A stretch of 61,220 nt of DNA, taken from positions 1 to 61,220 of the forward strand of contig VGFA01000015.1 in the NCBI GenBank assembly GCA_016869025.1, read 5' to 3'. The stretch comes from Armatimonadota bacterium. GTDB lineage: Bacteria > Sysuimicrobiota > Sysuimicrobiia > Sysuimicrobiales > Humicultoraceae. The notes beneath the pieces were generated by a model. That model was not told where the DNA came from. It ran no database searches and saw nothing but the letters and a program-made list of their open reading frames with translations. Positions 1 to 8,412 of the stretch are shown here, one piece after another; position 1 is the stretch's first letter; each line of letters opens with the position of its first letter. A program made the position numbers and the translations under genes.

Positions 1-1
1 C

Positions 2-52
2 CGACGCGTCCAGCCCATGACCATCACCTACGCCCGCGATCTGGGCGGATAG
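2..52 (+). CDS. 3' end of an unidentified gene (partial)
   Basis: The first 51 bases read as an open frame ending RRVQPMTITYARDLGG and a TAG stop. Only 16 residues are visible, so no family can be assigned. The call rests on the frame being open to the window edge and on the following 160 bases lacking coding character. It could equally be a chance open frame. Confidence 0.3.
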   Translation, partial: RRVQPMTITYARDLGG

Positions 53-216
53 CTCAGGCGTCCGTCGCCGATGCGTTGCCGCCGGGCTTCAACGGCAAGC
101 TTCCTCCTCGCCTTGTCGGTACGAGCAGAGTGTTGGCCACGGTCGGCGCAGCCGCTTGGGCCGGCAGGGAGGTATTCCTCGAACCATATCTCGCGTTGAT
201 GGTGCTCGCCGGTGCG

Positions 217-291
217 TGGTGGGCGCTGCAGGACTTGAACCTGCGACCTCCTCTGCGTCAGAGAGGCGCTCTTCCTCTGAGCTAAGCGCCC
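217..291 (-). tRNA. tRNA-Val (anticodon GAC)
   Basis: The minus strand folds as a full cloverleaf. It has acceptor GGGCGCT/AGCGCCC, a D arm GCTC/GAGC, an anticodon stem CCTCT/AGGGG-type pairing (CCTCT with AGAGG) around loop CTGACGC, and a T arm GCAGG-TTCAAGT-CCTGC. The 3' CCA is encoded at 219-217. Loop positions 34-36 read GAC, which decodes GUC valine. The length is 75 nt including CCA. It stands alone, with a sigma70-like promoter just upstream on the same strand. Confidence 0.95.
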
Positions 292-322
292 GGCGAATCA
301 AAACACCCTCGGGTGCTCACTC

Positions 323-351
323 ATTATAGGGACAAGCCCCACACGCCGCAA
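323..351 (-). promoter_or_regulatory. Candidate sigma70 promoter for tRNA-Val
   Basis: On the minus strand a perfect TATAAT (328-323) is preceded, after a 17-nt spacer, by TTGCGG (351-346). The expected start is about 25 nt upstream of the mature tRNA 5' end at 291. A consensus -10 is rare in DNA this GC-rich, which supports the call. The -35 matches the consensus only in TTG. Confidence 0.6.
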
Positions 352-443
352 CACGGTGTTTCGCCTCTTTCTGAACCAGGATCCTCAGGAGACGCGACGT
401 CGCCTCCCAAAGCACGAAGGAGGGCGGGCGGCTTTGTGCGAAC

Positions 444-2336
444 ATGGGCTTCATGGAGCGCACACCCTACCGTGGAAGACCCGCAAGGACACTCCTGACG
501 TTCCTTGTTGTGCTGGCGGCCGTGACCGCGCCCGCCGTCGGCGTCTGGGCGAAATCCTACGACCACCCGACGATTGATGTCACATTCCGCTTACTGCCCG
601 AGGGGGACGCGGAGGTTGACGAGGTCCGTGCGTTCCGGTTTCAGGGCTCGTTCTCGTGGGCGGAGATCCGGCGCCGCACAACCGGGCAGTACGGGACCTA
701 CGGCCTGCGCTACCGCGGGATTTGGGACGCCGGCAGCGGCCAGGCAATGCAGTTCAAGCAGTCGCGGGATGGCTCCGAGGAGGTCCTCCGGTGGAACTAC
801 TCGGCCGCCGACACGACAAAGAGGTTCCGTATAAGGTACCGCATCACTGGGGCGGTGCAGCGTTACGCTGATGCCGCGCAGTTCTACTGGCAGGCGATCG
901 AGGGAGACCACGCGCCCATTGGCCGGGTCCGGGTCATCGTGCAGGCGCCTGGCGCCAGCCCAGGGCTCTTCAAGGTCTTCGTCCACAGCAAGGCCACTCC
1001 GGGCGAACTCCGGATCGCCCCTGACTTCAGGAGCGCCGAGATCACGCAATCCGACATCCCAGAAACCTCGTTCGTGGAAGTGCGAGTCCTGCTGGACCCG
1101 GCCCTGTTTCCCAAAACGGTGGTGCGCCAGGGCGAGAACCACGAGAGTCTCCTGGCCGACGAGCGCCGCCACTCCGAGGCAGAGCGGCGGTGGACGTCGG
1201 TATTCCTGGTAGGGTTACTGGCCGGAACGCTGCTCCTGGTGGGGCTGATCGCCGCCTACGCGTGGACCTACGCGCGGTACGGACGGGAGCCCTCAGTGGC
1301 CTACGAAGCCATCTACGAGCGCGAGCCGCCCCGGCCGCTCCCCCCGGCGGTTGTTCCGGCAATCCTCCCCCAGGGCGGCGTGCGGCGCGCAGATCTCGCC
1401 TGGGCCTTCGCGGCCACGCTGGTTGAGGCGGCGCGGTTGGGATACCTGGAGATCGAGGAGCGGCAGGACCAGGGGTTGTTGGGAACCGGGCTCTTCCGCG
1501 GCACCGATCTGGTCTACCGGCTCACCGACAACGGTCGCGCCCTCCTGTCGGGTCGGCTGCCCGAGGAGACGAGGCGGGAGCGTTCACTGGATGCGCTCGA
1601 GGTGAAGGTGCTCGATGCAGTCTTCCGCAAGGCCCGCAAAGGCGATGAGGTGACCGGCGACGAGATAGAGGCCTGGGGCAAACAGATCGTCGGAAGGAAA
1701 AGCAACTTCCTGCTCTTCACGGAGGGGTGGGGCCCGGACCTGCGCCGTTGGTTCGAAGACCGGCACTTCCGCCTCGATGATGCGGCCAGCGAGCGGGCCA
1801 AGGGGTGGTTCATCGGGGGCGCGGTGATCACCATTTTCGTGGCCTCGGCGGTGGGCATGGGCCTGACAGCGTTTGCGGCCGTCCCAATAGGGATCGTCTT
1901 GATCGGCCTCTCTCTGAAAGGGCTCTCGCGCCGGACCCCTGAAGCCGCCCTCGAGGTGAAGCGGTGGGAGGCGTTCCGGCGGTTCATGGTTGATTTCTCT
2001 GCCATGAAGGACGCGGGCCCGAACGTGCTGGCGCTGTGGGAGAGCTACCTGGTGTATGCCACCGCCCTCGGCGTGGCCGACCGGCTGATCGATAACCTGA
2101 AGCTGGTGGCGGCCGAAACAGGACAGACGGTTCCGCGCGTGGCATGGTTCCACAGCGCCTCAGGCGGCGGTCGGGCAGGTCTGACGCCTGCCGGGCTCGG
2201 TTCACTTGAGGCCCTCTCCAGGTCGTTCCAGAACTTCCAGGGGCTGTCGCGTGCGCTGTCCAGCTCGTCTGGCAGCGGCGGTGGATTCAGCGGCGGCGGC
2301 GGCGGGGGCGGCGGCGGCAGCAGCCGTGCGGGCTGA
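444..2336 (+). CDS. DUF2207-type predicted membrane protein
   Basis: The product is 630 residues. It has an N-terminal hydrophobic signal/anchor (about 14-32), then a long extracytoplasmic beta-rich region with the DUF2207 character (FRLLPEGDAEVDEVRAFRFQGSFSW). A membrane helix follows at about 250-275, then a cytoplasmic part and two close helices near 455-490. The tail is almost pure glycine/serine (GGGFSGGGGGGGGGSS), a hallmark of this family whose biochemical role is unknown. Length fits the family. An in-frame ATG at 453 is an alternative start; the GGAGG near 418 is rather far from either. It converges on the amino-acid permease downstream. Confidence 0.85.
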   Translation: MGFMERTPYRGRPARTLLTFLVVLAAVTAPAVGVWAKSYDHPTIDVTFRLLPEGDAEVDEVRAFRFQGSFSWAEIRRRTTGQYGTYGLRYRGIWDAGSGQAMQFKQSRDGSEEVLRWNYSAADTTKRFRIRYRITGAVQRYADAAQFYWQAIEGDHAPIGRVRVIVQAPGASPGLFKVFVHSKATPGELRIAPDFRSAEITQSDIPETSFVEVRVLLDPALFPKTVVRQGENHESLLADERRHSEAERRWTSVFLVGLLAGTLLLVGLIAAYAWTYARYGREPSVAYEAIYEREPPRPLPPAVVPAILPQGGVRRADLAWAFAATLVEAARLGYLEIEERQDQGLLGTGLFRGTDLVYRLTDNGRALLSGRLPEETRRERSLDALEVKVLDAVFRKARKGDEVTGDEIEAWGKQIVGRKSNFLLFTEGWGPDLRRWFEDRHFRLDDAASERAKGWFIGGAVITIFVASAVGMGLTAFAAVPIGIVLIGLSLKGLSRRTPEAALEVKRWEAFRRFMVDFSAMKDAGPNVLALWESYLVYATALGVADRLIDNLKLVAAETGQTVPRVAWFHSASGGGRAGLTPAGLGSLEALSRSFQNFQGLSRALSSSSGSGGGFSGGGGGGGGGSSRAG

Positions 2337-2382
2337 GAGAGGAATCGCGGACCGTCCCCGGGATCAGCCCAGGAGGACGCGC

Positions 2383-3234
2383 CTACCGGCCGGCCTTGGC
2401 CCAGCGCTCGAGAGCCCGCACGCCCATCGAGCCCACCAGCGTCATGATCAGGTACAGCAGCGCCACCATGTTGTAGGTTTCAAAAGCGCGGAAGGTCCTG
2501 GCCGAGAGCAACCGGCCCGCCTGCGTCAGTTCCGGGACCGCGATCGCCGAGGCCAGGGCCGAATCCTTCAGCAGCGCAATGAAGTCGTTGCCCAGCGGCG
2601 GCAGCACGACGCGCAGTGCCTGCGGGAGTATGACGAACCGCATCGCCTGCCCGTAGCTCAGGCCCAGCGAACGCGCGGCCTCCATCTGCCCCCTGGGAAT
2701 GGACTCTATCCCGGCGCGGTAGATCTCGGCCAGGTAGGCGCCGTATCCGATCGCCAGGCCCAGGATGGCCCGGTTTAGGTCGCTGCGTATGAGCCGGGTG
2801 ATGACCTCGGCCGCGCCGTGGAAGCCGGCCGCCCGGGCAGCGCCGGCCAGCGCCGCCGAAACCAGGGGCGCGGCCACGAAGGCAATGTAGATCAGCAGCA
2901 CCAGCAGCGGAATGCCCCGAACCACCTCTACGTAGAGCGTGGCCACGGTGTAGACCACTGGCCGCCGGGACAGCCGCATCAGGCCGGCCACCAGGCCGAT
3001 GACCAGCGCCAGCGAGTATGCGGCGAACGTCAGGTGCAGGGTCAGGAGCACCCCATCCCAGAGAAACGCCAGGGTGTCCCTGTAGACCCGGGAGCCGGCC
3101 ACCACGAACGCGATGCCGGCCCCCGCGGTCAGCAACACGAGCACCCACCAGGGAATCCGCTCCAGGGCGGCCGGAGCCAGCCGGCTCCGGCCGCCGTCGC
3201 GTCCGCTGGCGGAGGACGGGCCTCTGGTGCTCAC
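2383..3234 (-). CDS. Polar amino-acid ABC transporter permease (HisM/GlnP type)
   Basis: This 283-residue integral membrane protein has a family-typical five-helix core. It carries the EAA loop that docks the ATPase (RGQMEAARSLGLSYGQAMRFVILPQALRVVLPPLGNDF), diagnostic of the His/Glu/Gln permease family. The N-terminus is extended by a Ser/Gly/Arg-rich stretch before the first helix. The start is a GTG at 3234, only 7 nt after the stop of the binding-protein gene, so the two are co-transcribed. No cognate ATPase gene is adjacent. The substrate is presumably a polar or basic amino acid, by family only. Confidence 0.9.
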   Translation of the reverse strand: MSTRGPSSASGRDGGRSRLAPAALERIPWWVLVLLTAGAGIAFVVAGSRVYRDTLAFLWDGVLLTLHLTFAAYSLALVIGLVAGLMRLSRRPVVYTVATLYVEVVRGIPLLVLLIYIAFVAAPLVSAALAGAARAAGFHGAAEVITRLIRSDLNRAILGLAIGYGAYLAEIYRAGIESIPRGQMEAARSLGLSYGQAMRFVILPQALRVVLPPLGNDFIALLKDSALASAIAVPELTQAGRLLSARTFRAFETYNMVALLYLIMTLVGSMGVRALERWAKAGR

Positions 3235-3241
3235 GCGAGAC

Positions 3242-4069
3242 CTACTGGCCCGGGGCCCGCTCCACGAACCACTTCTTGTAGAGGCCGTCGAGCGTACCGT
3301 CGGCCTTCATCTGTTCCAGGGCCGCGTCGAACGCCTGCTTGAGAGCCGCATCGCCCTTCTTGAGCGCGATCCCCAGGGCCTCGCTCGTGAACGGCTCGCC
3401 CACCTTCTTGATCTTGTCCGGGGTCAGGTTGATGAACCCGTCGGCAGCGTAGCTGTCAATGATGACGGCGTCCACATCCCTGTTGATGAGCGCCTTGACT
3501 GCCAGGGCGAATGTCTCGTAGCGCCGCACATCTCCGACCTTTCCCTCCTTCTGGAGGGCGCTGGCCTTCTCGTCGTTGGTGGTCCCGGTCTGCACCGCGA
3601 CCTTCTTGCCTGTCAGGGCGTCAACTCCTGTAACGGCGGCCTCGTCCGTCCGTACCAGAACGACCTGGCCGTAGCGCAGGTAGGGCTCGCTGAAGTCAAT
3701 GCTCTTGAGACGCTCTTCAGTGATCGTCACGCCCGATGCCACGGCGTCGAACTGGCCCTGGGCCAGGGCAACAAAGATGCCGTCCCACGCTGTGGTGGTG
3801 AAAGCCGCCTTGCAGTTCGCGCGGCGGCAGATCTCGGCCAGCAGGTCGGGGTCGAAGCCGACGATCTGCTTGTTCTCGTCCACGTACTCAAAGGGCGGAT
3901 AGGTGGTGTCACTGCCGACCTTGACCTCCCGTCCGCCCAGGTCCATGACGGCTGCGGGCGGCTGCGGCGTCGCGGGCGGCTGGGCCGCCTGGCGGCCGCG
4001 CATGACGTAGAGAAGCGCTGCGATCACGATCAAGATAACAACAATGTAGCCAACCGAACGTCCTCTCAT
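3242..4069 (-). CDS. Amino-acid ABC transporter substrate-binding protein (SBP_bac_3)
   Basis: The product is 275 residues, with an N-terminal hydrophobic segment (SVGYIVVILIVIAALLYVM) acting as an uncleaved anchor or signal. The classic family-3 binding domain follows: VKVGSDTTYPPFEYVDENKQIVGFDPDLL, then GVTITEERLKSIDFSEPY and the C-terminal LDGLYKKW motif. It captures an amino acid outside the membrane for the permease encoded 7 nt downstream. An upstream-extended open frame exists, but the ATG at 4069 has AGGAGG eight bases before it, which fixes the start. Confidence 0.92.
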   Translation of the reverse strand: MRGRSVGYIVVILIVIAALLYVMRGRQAAQPPATPQPPAAVMDLGGREVKVGSDTTYPPFEYVDENKQIVGFDPDLLAEICRRANCKAAFTTTAWDGIFVALAQGQFDAVASGVTITEERLKSIDFSEPYLRYGQVVLVRTDEAAVTGVDALTGKKVAVQTGTTNDEKASALQKEGKVGDVRRYETFALAVKALINRDVDAVIIDSYAADGFINLTPDKIKKVGEPFTSEALGIALKKGDAALKQAFDAALEQMKADGTLDGLYKKWFVERAPGQ

Positions 4070-4283
4070 TTGCTTCCCTCCTGTCAGGACTGGCGTCGTC
4101 GCTCCCACACTTCGGGGTTCACGCTGGCCTCCTCGGGCAGGCGGCGGGCAACGTAGACTCGGGGCAGCGGCACGCCTAACCGTTCGCGGCCACCGGCACG
4201 CCTCCTGCTCACCCGCGGGGATCACCCACCTGGCCCGCCACCCGCTGTGAGGAGTCAGCCCATCCTGCGGCGAACAATCCGGC

Positions 4284-4715
4284 ATGGCTAGATGGAGAAC
4301 GCACCTGATCTGGATGCTCGCTGGGGCGGTGCTGCTGGAGATCCCCACGCCCCCTCCAGGGCTGGACAGGGCGCTGGCAGACGATTACCGCCGGGCACTG
4401 GTGACCCAGGGCTTCCAGGTGATCTCCCTGGTGATAACCGACCGCCGGGCTGCCGGAGGGGTCCGTCGCGCGGAGATAGCGTATCGCACGCGGACGGCCG
4501 GCACGCTCTCCGCCCTGAAGCCGGAGGTGGTGCGCGTGATTGCCCCTTCCGCCAATCCCAAACTTGCGCTCGACCTTGTCGTCGTCAGGGCTGCTCGGCG
4601 CGATGGCTCGGTAGCGGCCGCGATCACAATCCAGGTGGCCGTGATAGACCGCTGGCTGAAGGCCCAGATCAGCGACGACGAGTTCTTCGGGCGGTGGATC
4701 GTGCGCCGGAGTTGA
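4284..4715 (+). CDS. Small secreted or anchored hypothetical protein
   Basis: This 143-residue protein has a short N-terminal hydrophobic stretch (HLIWMLAGAVLLEIP) compatible with a signal peptide. The remainder is a mixed alpha/beta domain (GFQVISLVITDRR, VRRAEIAYRTRT, LALDLVVVRA). I recognise no family. It ends 2 nt before the convergent RlmD-like gene. Codon use is like its neighbours, so it is probably a real gene. The ribosome site is weak. Confidence 0.6.
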   Translation: MARWRTHLIWMLAGAVLLEIPTPPPGLDRALADDYRRALVTQGFQVISLVITDRRAAGGVRRAEIAYRTRTAGTLSALKPEVVRVIAPSANPKLALDLVVVRAARRDGSVAAAITIQVAVIDRWLKAQISDDEFFGRWIVRRS

Positions 4716-4717
4716 CG

Positions 4718-6070
4718 CTAGGCCTGGCGTTCGAGGACCGCGATCGCCTCCACGTGATGCGTTTGCGGAAACAGATCGAACGGTTGCACGTCCACCAAAC
4801 TGTAGCCGAATGGCAGGACCTCCTTGAGGTCCGGCGCGAGGGTTGTGGGGTTGCACGACACATAGATAATTCTGCGGGCGCCACTCCGGCCTATCTTGCG
4901 CATGACCTTTCCGCCGGCGCCGGCACGGGGTGGGTCCAGCACGAGCACATCCGGCGTGCCGTGTGCCGCGACCACCGCGGGCAGCATCAATCTGGCATCA
5001 CCGGCAGTGAACTCCACACCATCCAGACCGTTGAGCGCGGCGTTCGCGCTGGCCGCGTCAACCGAGGCAGGCACCAGTTCGATGCCGACCACACGGCCAC
5101 CGGCGCGGGACAGCGGCAGCGCGAAGGTCCCGACCCCGCAGTAGAGGTCCACCACGCGCGCCGAGGCGAGCGGTTGCGCGCGCGCAACCACGTACTCGAC
5201 CATGCGGGCGGCCTGTGCGGTGCTAGTCTGGAAGAAAGTGTCGAGCCCTATCCGGAAGCGCAGTCCCGCCACCCGTTCTTCAAGGGTGCAACTGCCGTGC
5301 AGGGTCTCGACCAATGAGGGTGGAGCCCCCTCGGACGCTGCCGTCACGATTCCACGCACGATGCCCGTAGCCCCGGGGACTACCCCCACCACCTCCTCGA
5401 CAAACGCGGAGGAGAAGGCGAACGGCCCCGGAGAGGTCACGAGCCCAACCAGACGGTCGCCGGTTCCCCGGGCCTCCCGGATCACAAGCGAGCGCAGGAA
5501 CCCGGCATGGGTCTTGGGGTCGTACGCCGTCAGGCCGTGGCGGCGGGCAAACGCGCGCACCGCCCCCACCAGTGCGACCGATTCAGGGGATTGCAGAAGG
5601 CAGGCCTCTATGGGAACGATCCGGTTCCACTCGCCACGACTGTGAAGCCCCAGCACCCCGTCCGGATGGAACGAGAACTCCATCTTGTTGCGGTAGTACC
5701 AGGGATCCGGCGCAGGAACAATCGGGTGGACCACCGCCTCGGCGATGCCGCCCAGGTGGGCGAGACTCTCGCGGACGATCGCCCCTTTTGCATCGGCCTG
5801 CGCCGCGTAGGCCACGTGCTGCCACACGCACCCTCCACAGGGACCAAAGTGGGGACAGCGTGGCTCGACGCGATCCGCAGAGGCAACCTCGACCGCCACC
5901 ACCTCGGCCTCCGCGTACCTTCTCCGCGCCCGGACGATGCGCGCGCGCACAACATCACCGGGCGCAGCCCCGGCCACAAACACGACAAACCCGTCAAGGC
6001 GGCCGACCCCCCTTCCGCCATATGCGAGACGGTCCACCGTCACCCTGACTTCATCTCCGTGCTTCAGCAT
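4718..6070 (-). CDS. rlmD: TRAM-domain 23S rRNA (uracil-C5)-methyltransferase, RlmD/RumA family
   Basis: The product is 450 residues. An N-terminal TRAM domain (DEVRVTVDRLAYGGRGVGRL) is followed by a [4Fe-4S] cysteine set (C72, C78, C81 in RCPHFGPCGGC, and C157 in IEACLL). A Rossmann SAM site (VVDLYCGVGTFALPLSRAGG) and the catalytic block YVSCNP (nucleophilic C406) come after. It transfers methyl from SAM to C5 of a specific uridine in 23S rRNA; which one cannot be told from sequence. The longer open frame begins at 6142, but the ATG at 6070 has GGAGG five to six bases upstream and leaves room for the divergent nitroreductase, so I use 6070. Confidence 0.9.
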   Translation of the reverse strand: MLKHGDEVRVTVDRLAYGGRGVGRLDGFVVFVAGAAPGDVVRARIVRARRRYAEAEVVAVEVASADRVEPRCPHFGPCGGCVWQHVAYAAQADAKGAIVRESLAHLGGIAEAVVHPIVPAPDPWYYRNKMEFSFHPDGVLGLHSRGEWNRIVPIEACLLQSPESVALVGAVRAFARRHGLTAYDPKTHAGFLRSLVIREARGTGDRLVGLVTSPGPFAFSSAFVEEVVGVVPGATGIVRGIVTAASEGAPPSLVETLHGSCTLEERVAGLRFRIGLDTFFQTSTAQAARMVEYVVARAQPLASARVVDLYCGVGTFALPLSRAGGRVVGIELVPASVDAASANAALNGLDGVEFTAGDARLMLPAVVAAHGTPDVLVLDPPRAGAGGKVMRKIGRSGARRIIYVSCNPTTLAPDLKEVLPFGYSLVDVQPFDLFPQTHHVEAIAVLERQA

Positions 6071-6132
6071 CCTGACCTCCGGCCGCAATCGTACCACTCC
6101 CGTGACGCCGTGCCCATCTGCGGGAGAGTCCA

Positions 6133-6705
6133 ATGCAGGCACACCCAGTCCTGCCGGCGAAGTGGACCCGCGTGGACCTCTACCGCTGCGTGGTCACGAA
6201 GCGCGACCTGCGGACGTTCACCGGCCAGACCATCGAGCCGGGACCGCTGCGGCGGGTGCTCAACGCTGGTCGTCACAGCGGCAGCGCGCGCAACCGGCAG
6301 CCCTGGCAGTTTGTAGCGGTCACCGACCGCGATGTGCTGCGGCGCCTTGCGCGGTGCGGCCGCTTCGCAGGACACCTGGCGACCGCTGCGGCCGCGGTGG
6401 TCATTCTCGTCGAGGAGCGGGGGCATCTCTTCGACGCCGGACGCTGCGCCCAGTCCATGATGCTGGCTGCCTGGGGTATGGGAATAGCCTCGTGTCCGGT
6501 CACCCTGCACCACGACGCGCAGACCCGGGCAGCGCTGGGCTTGCCCAAAGGTCCGGTGGTGGCCACTGCTATCGCACTGGGCTATCCTGATCCGCGCGGA
6601 CGGGGACGCCTGGAGCGCCTCGCGTTGCGCGCGATCGCCGGAAGGGGTCGCAAGCCACTCGTGGACCTCGTGCATTGGAACCAGTATGGCCGGCGTCTGC
6701 TATAA
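6133..6705 (+). CDS. Nitroreductase family protein
   Basis: The product is 190 residues with FMN-binding nitroreductase signatures. These are RDLRTFTGQTIEPGPLRRVLNAG near the N-terminus, SGSARNRQPWQFVAVTD for the flavin phosphate, a central CAQSMMLAAWGMGIASC helix, and VVATAIALGYPDPRGRGR near the C-terminus. It is likely a cytoplasmic NAD(P)H-dependent FMN oxidoreductase; the substrate is unknown. The ATG has GGGAG seven bases upstream. It is transcribed divergently from rlmD, and its last codons overlap an extended -10 promoter for the next gene. Confidence 0.85.
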   Translation: MQAHPVLPAKWTRVDLYRCVVTKRDLRTFTGQTIEPGPLRRVLNAGRHSGSARNRQPWQFVAVTDRDVLRRLARCGRFAGHLATAAAAVVILVEERGHLFDAGRCAQSMMLAAWGMGIASCPVTLHHDAQTRAALGLPKGPVVATAIALGYPDPRGRGRLERLALRAIAGRGRKPLVDLVHWNQYGRRLL

Positions 6706-6706
6706 T
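6698..6706 (+). promoter_or_regulatory. Extended -10 promoter (TGCTATAAT) for the secreted protein at 6716
   Basis: A perfect TATAAT (6701-6706) is preceded by TG at 6698-6699, an extended -10. Transcription would start near 6713-6716, at or within a base or two of the ATG at 6716, so the mRNA would be leaderless or nearly so. No convincing -35 is seen. The motif overlaps the end of the nitroreductase gene, so chance cannot be excluded. Confidence 0.45.
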
Positions 6707-6715
6707 GCTGCCGGC

Positions 6716-7516
6716 ATGAGATGCAGCCCCCTACGCACGGTTCTCGCCGCGTTCGCGTTCCTGTTGCTGGCAGTTCCGGCTCTTGCGCAGGGCCTCTCGA
6801 TTGACGCCCTTGTGTCGCGAATCCTTGCCGACCCCAACCCTCAGCCGTACACGATGGCCGCGGACTTCACCGCCCGCATGGTCTTCAACATGACAACGGG
6901 ACGGATTAGCGTCTACGCCGCCGGCACCCTTCTTGAATCCCGTGCCGCGCTCGGCGAGCCGCGCCGGCGCAAGGCAACGCTAACCAGGCTCGATATCCCG
7001 TTGCTGCTGAGGCCGTTCTCGAGCTCAATCCGGCGCACGGTCACCGATCTGGTCGAGGCCGAACCAAGGCCCGGCGAGTTCCTGCCGACCCAGGACGTGT
7101 TCATCGTTGAGGAGCGTGCCGGCGGTCGAACCCTGGTGGGAGGCGTCCGTCAGGACATCGTCACCGACACGATGACCCGATACGGCCAAACCGCGAACCT
7201 GAGGGATCCCGCGTCGAGAAGGGCGATCGCCCGGTGGCTGTGGTCGCCGACACAGCGTGCCTCGATCGTTCGCGGGGGACCTGGTCCGTACATGCTCTCT
7301 GCCCTCGTGGATGAGGCCGGCCTTCTTTACCAGCTCTCGTTGTTCTACGACTGGGGCGAGCTGTCGAACAGGTTCGCGTTCGCAAGCGTAGGCGGCAGGC
7401 CGTTCTGGCGCGAGGTCATCACGGACACGTCGTCGGAGTTCATGGGGTTAGGCCGCGTGGACGCCACGATCGCTCTGCAGATATCAAACCACTGCCTGAA
7501 CTGCCCGCCGCGGTAG
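6716..7516 (+). CDS. Secreted protein of unknown function (LolA-like size)
   Basis: The product is 266 residues with a clear cleavable signal peptide (MRCSPLRTVLAAFAFLLLAVPALA, cut before QG). The mature part starts with IDALVSRILADPNPQPYTMAADFTARM, followed by regularly spaced beta strands. The architecture recalls LolA/LolB-type lipid-handling beta barrels, but the family match is not firm. An in-frame ATG ten codons upstream would spoil the signal peptide. The next gene starts 8 nt after its stop, suggesting one transcript with the two thioredoxin-fold genes. Confidence 0.7.
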   Translation: MRCSPLRTVLAAFAFLLLAVPALAQGLSIDALVSRILADPNPQPYTMAADFTARMVFNMTTGRISVYAAGTLLESRAALGEPRRRKATLTRLDIPLLLRPFSSSIRRTVTDLVEAEPRPGEFLPTQDVFIVEERAGGRTLVGGVRQDIVTDTMTRYGQTANLRDPASRRAIARWLWSPTQRASIVRGGPGPYMLSALVDEAGLLYQLSLFYDWGELSNRFAFASVGGRPFWREVITDTSSEFMGLGRVDATIALQISNHCLNCPPR

Positions 7517-7524
7517 GCGCCTTC

Positions 7525-7854
7525 GTGCGGATCGAGTTCTTCTACTGGGAGGACTGCCCCTCGCACCCAGAGGCCCTGGACCGGCTCCTGCAGGTCATGC
7601 GCGAAGAAGGCCTAGCCGACCCGGTGGAGGTGGTCCTCATCGCCACTGCGGAAGACGCGGTCCACCACCGCTTTCCCGGATCGCCCACGGTGCGCATCAA
7701 CGGCGAGGACCTGCAGCCCGAAGGTGCCCAGGGACAGGCAATGCTGACCTGCCGCACCTACCACACGGAGACCGGCCGGCTCTCGCCGCTGCCGACGGCC
7801 GCAATGATCCGGAGGGCGCTTCAGGCAGCCCGCCGGGAAGACGGAGGAGGATGA
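7525..7854 (+). CDS. Small thioredoxin-fold protein
   Basis: This 109-residue protein begins MRIEFFYWEDCPSHPEALDRL, a thioredoxin-like first strand followed by a single-cysteine WEDCPSH motif. A later FPGSPTVRINGEDL segment provides the cis-proline region (SPTV). This pattern occurs in small thiol-disulfide or metal-resistance-associated proteins. The resolving cysteine of a CxxC is absent (CPSH), so it may act as a carrier, or through the later CRTYH cysteine. The start is a GTG at 7525; the stop overlaps the next gene by four bases. Confidence 0.7.
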   Translation: MRIEFFYWEDCPSHPEALDRLLQVMREEGLADPVEVVLIATAEDAVHHRFPGSPTVRINGEDLQPEGAQGQAMLTCRTYHTETGRLSPLPTAAMIRRALQAARREDGGG

Positions 7855-8390
7855 CCATGCCCCTGGCAATAGGTGATCGGATCGTACCCTTCTCGCTCCC
7901 CGCGACCGATGGCTCCACGGTCTCGGCAGATCAGTTCGCGGACCGGGCGGTGCTGGGCGTGATCTTCTGGTGCAACCACTGTCCCTATGTCAAGGCCTGG
8001 GAAGACCGGCTGATTGCCATTCAGCGCGAGTATGCCGAAAAGGGTGTCCAGATGGTCATGATCAGCAGCAACGACCCGGTGGCCTACCCCGACGACTCAT
8101 TCGATGCGATGCGATCGCACGCTCGAGAGAAGGCGTATCCGTTCCCATACCTGTTCGATGAGTCGCAGCAGGTCGCCCGAAGTTACGGCGCGACGCGCAC
8201 GCCAGAGGTCTTCCTGTTCGACCGCGAGCGTGTATTGCGCTACCACGGCGCGCCCGATGACAACTTCGAGCGTCCTGAAGAGGTGACCAGCCGCTACCTC
8301 CGGGATGCGCTGGATGCGCTCCTGGCTGGCGGGACCCCGGCGGAGGCGACGACTCCACCCAAGGGCTGCACCATCAAGTGGCGGCCATAG
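7851..8390 (+). CDS. Thioredoxin-like/AhpC-TSA family protein
   Basis: The product is 179 residues with a peroxiredoxin/TlpA-like fold. It shows FSLPATDGSTVSADQFADRAVLGVIFWCNHCPYVKAWEDRL (active site CNHC), then VMISSNDP and the cis-proline strand YGATRTPEVFLFDRE. The WCNHCPYVKA motif is typical of the thioredoxin-family proteins annotated as redoxin or AhpC/TSA. It probably performs thiol-disulfide exchange in the cytoplasm; no signal peptide is seen. An ATGA overlap couples it to the preceding gene. An alternative ATG lies 6 bases on. Confidence 0.88.
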   Translation: MTMPLAIGDRIVPFSLPATDGSTVSADQFADRAVLGVIFWCNHCPYVKAWEDRLIAIQREYAEKGVQMVMISSNDPVAYPDDSFDAMRSHAREKAYPFPYLFDESQQVARSYGATRTPEVFLFDRERVLRYHGAPDDNFERPEEVTSRYLRDALDALLAGGTPAEATTPPKGCTIKWRP

Positions 8391-8412
8391 AGGTACTGGC
8401 CGGTCCGCCGTG

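Noticed and set aside
2383-4069. Missing ATPase of the amino-acid transporter as evidence of decay
   Set aside because: Two-gene permease/binding-protein units with a remote ATPase are common, and both genes are intact.
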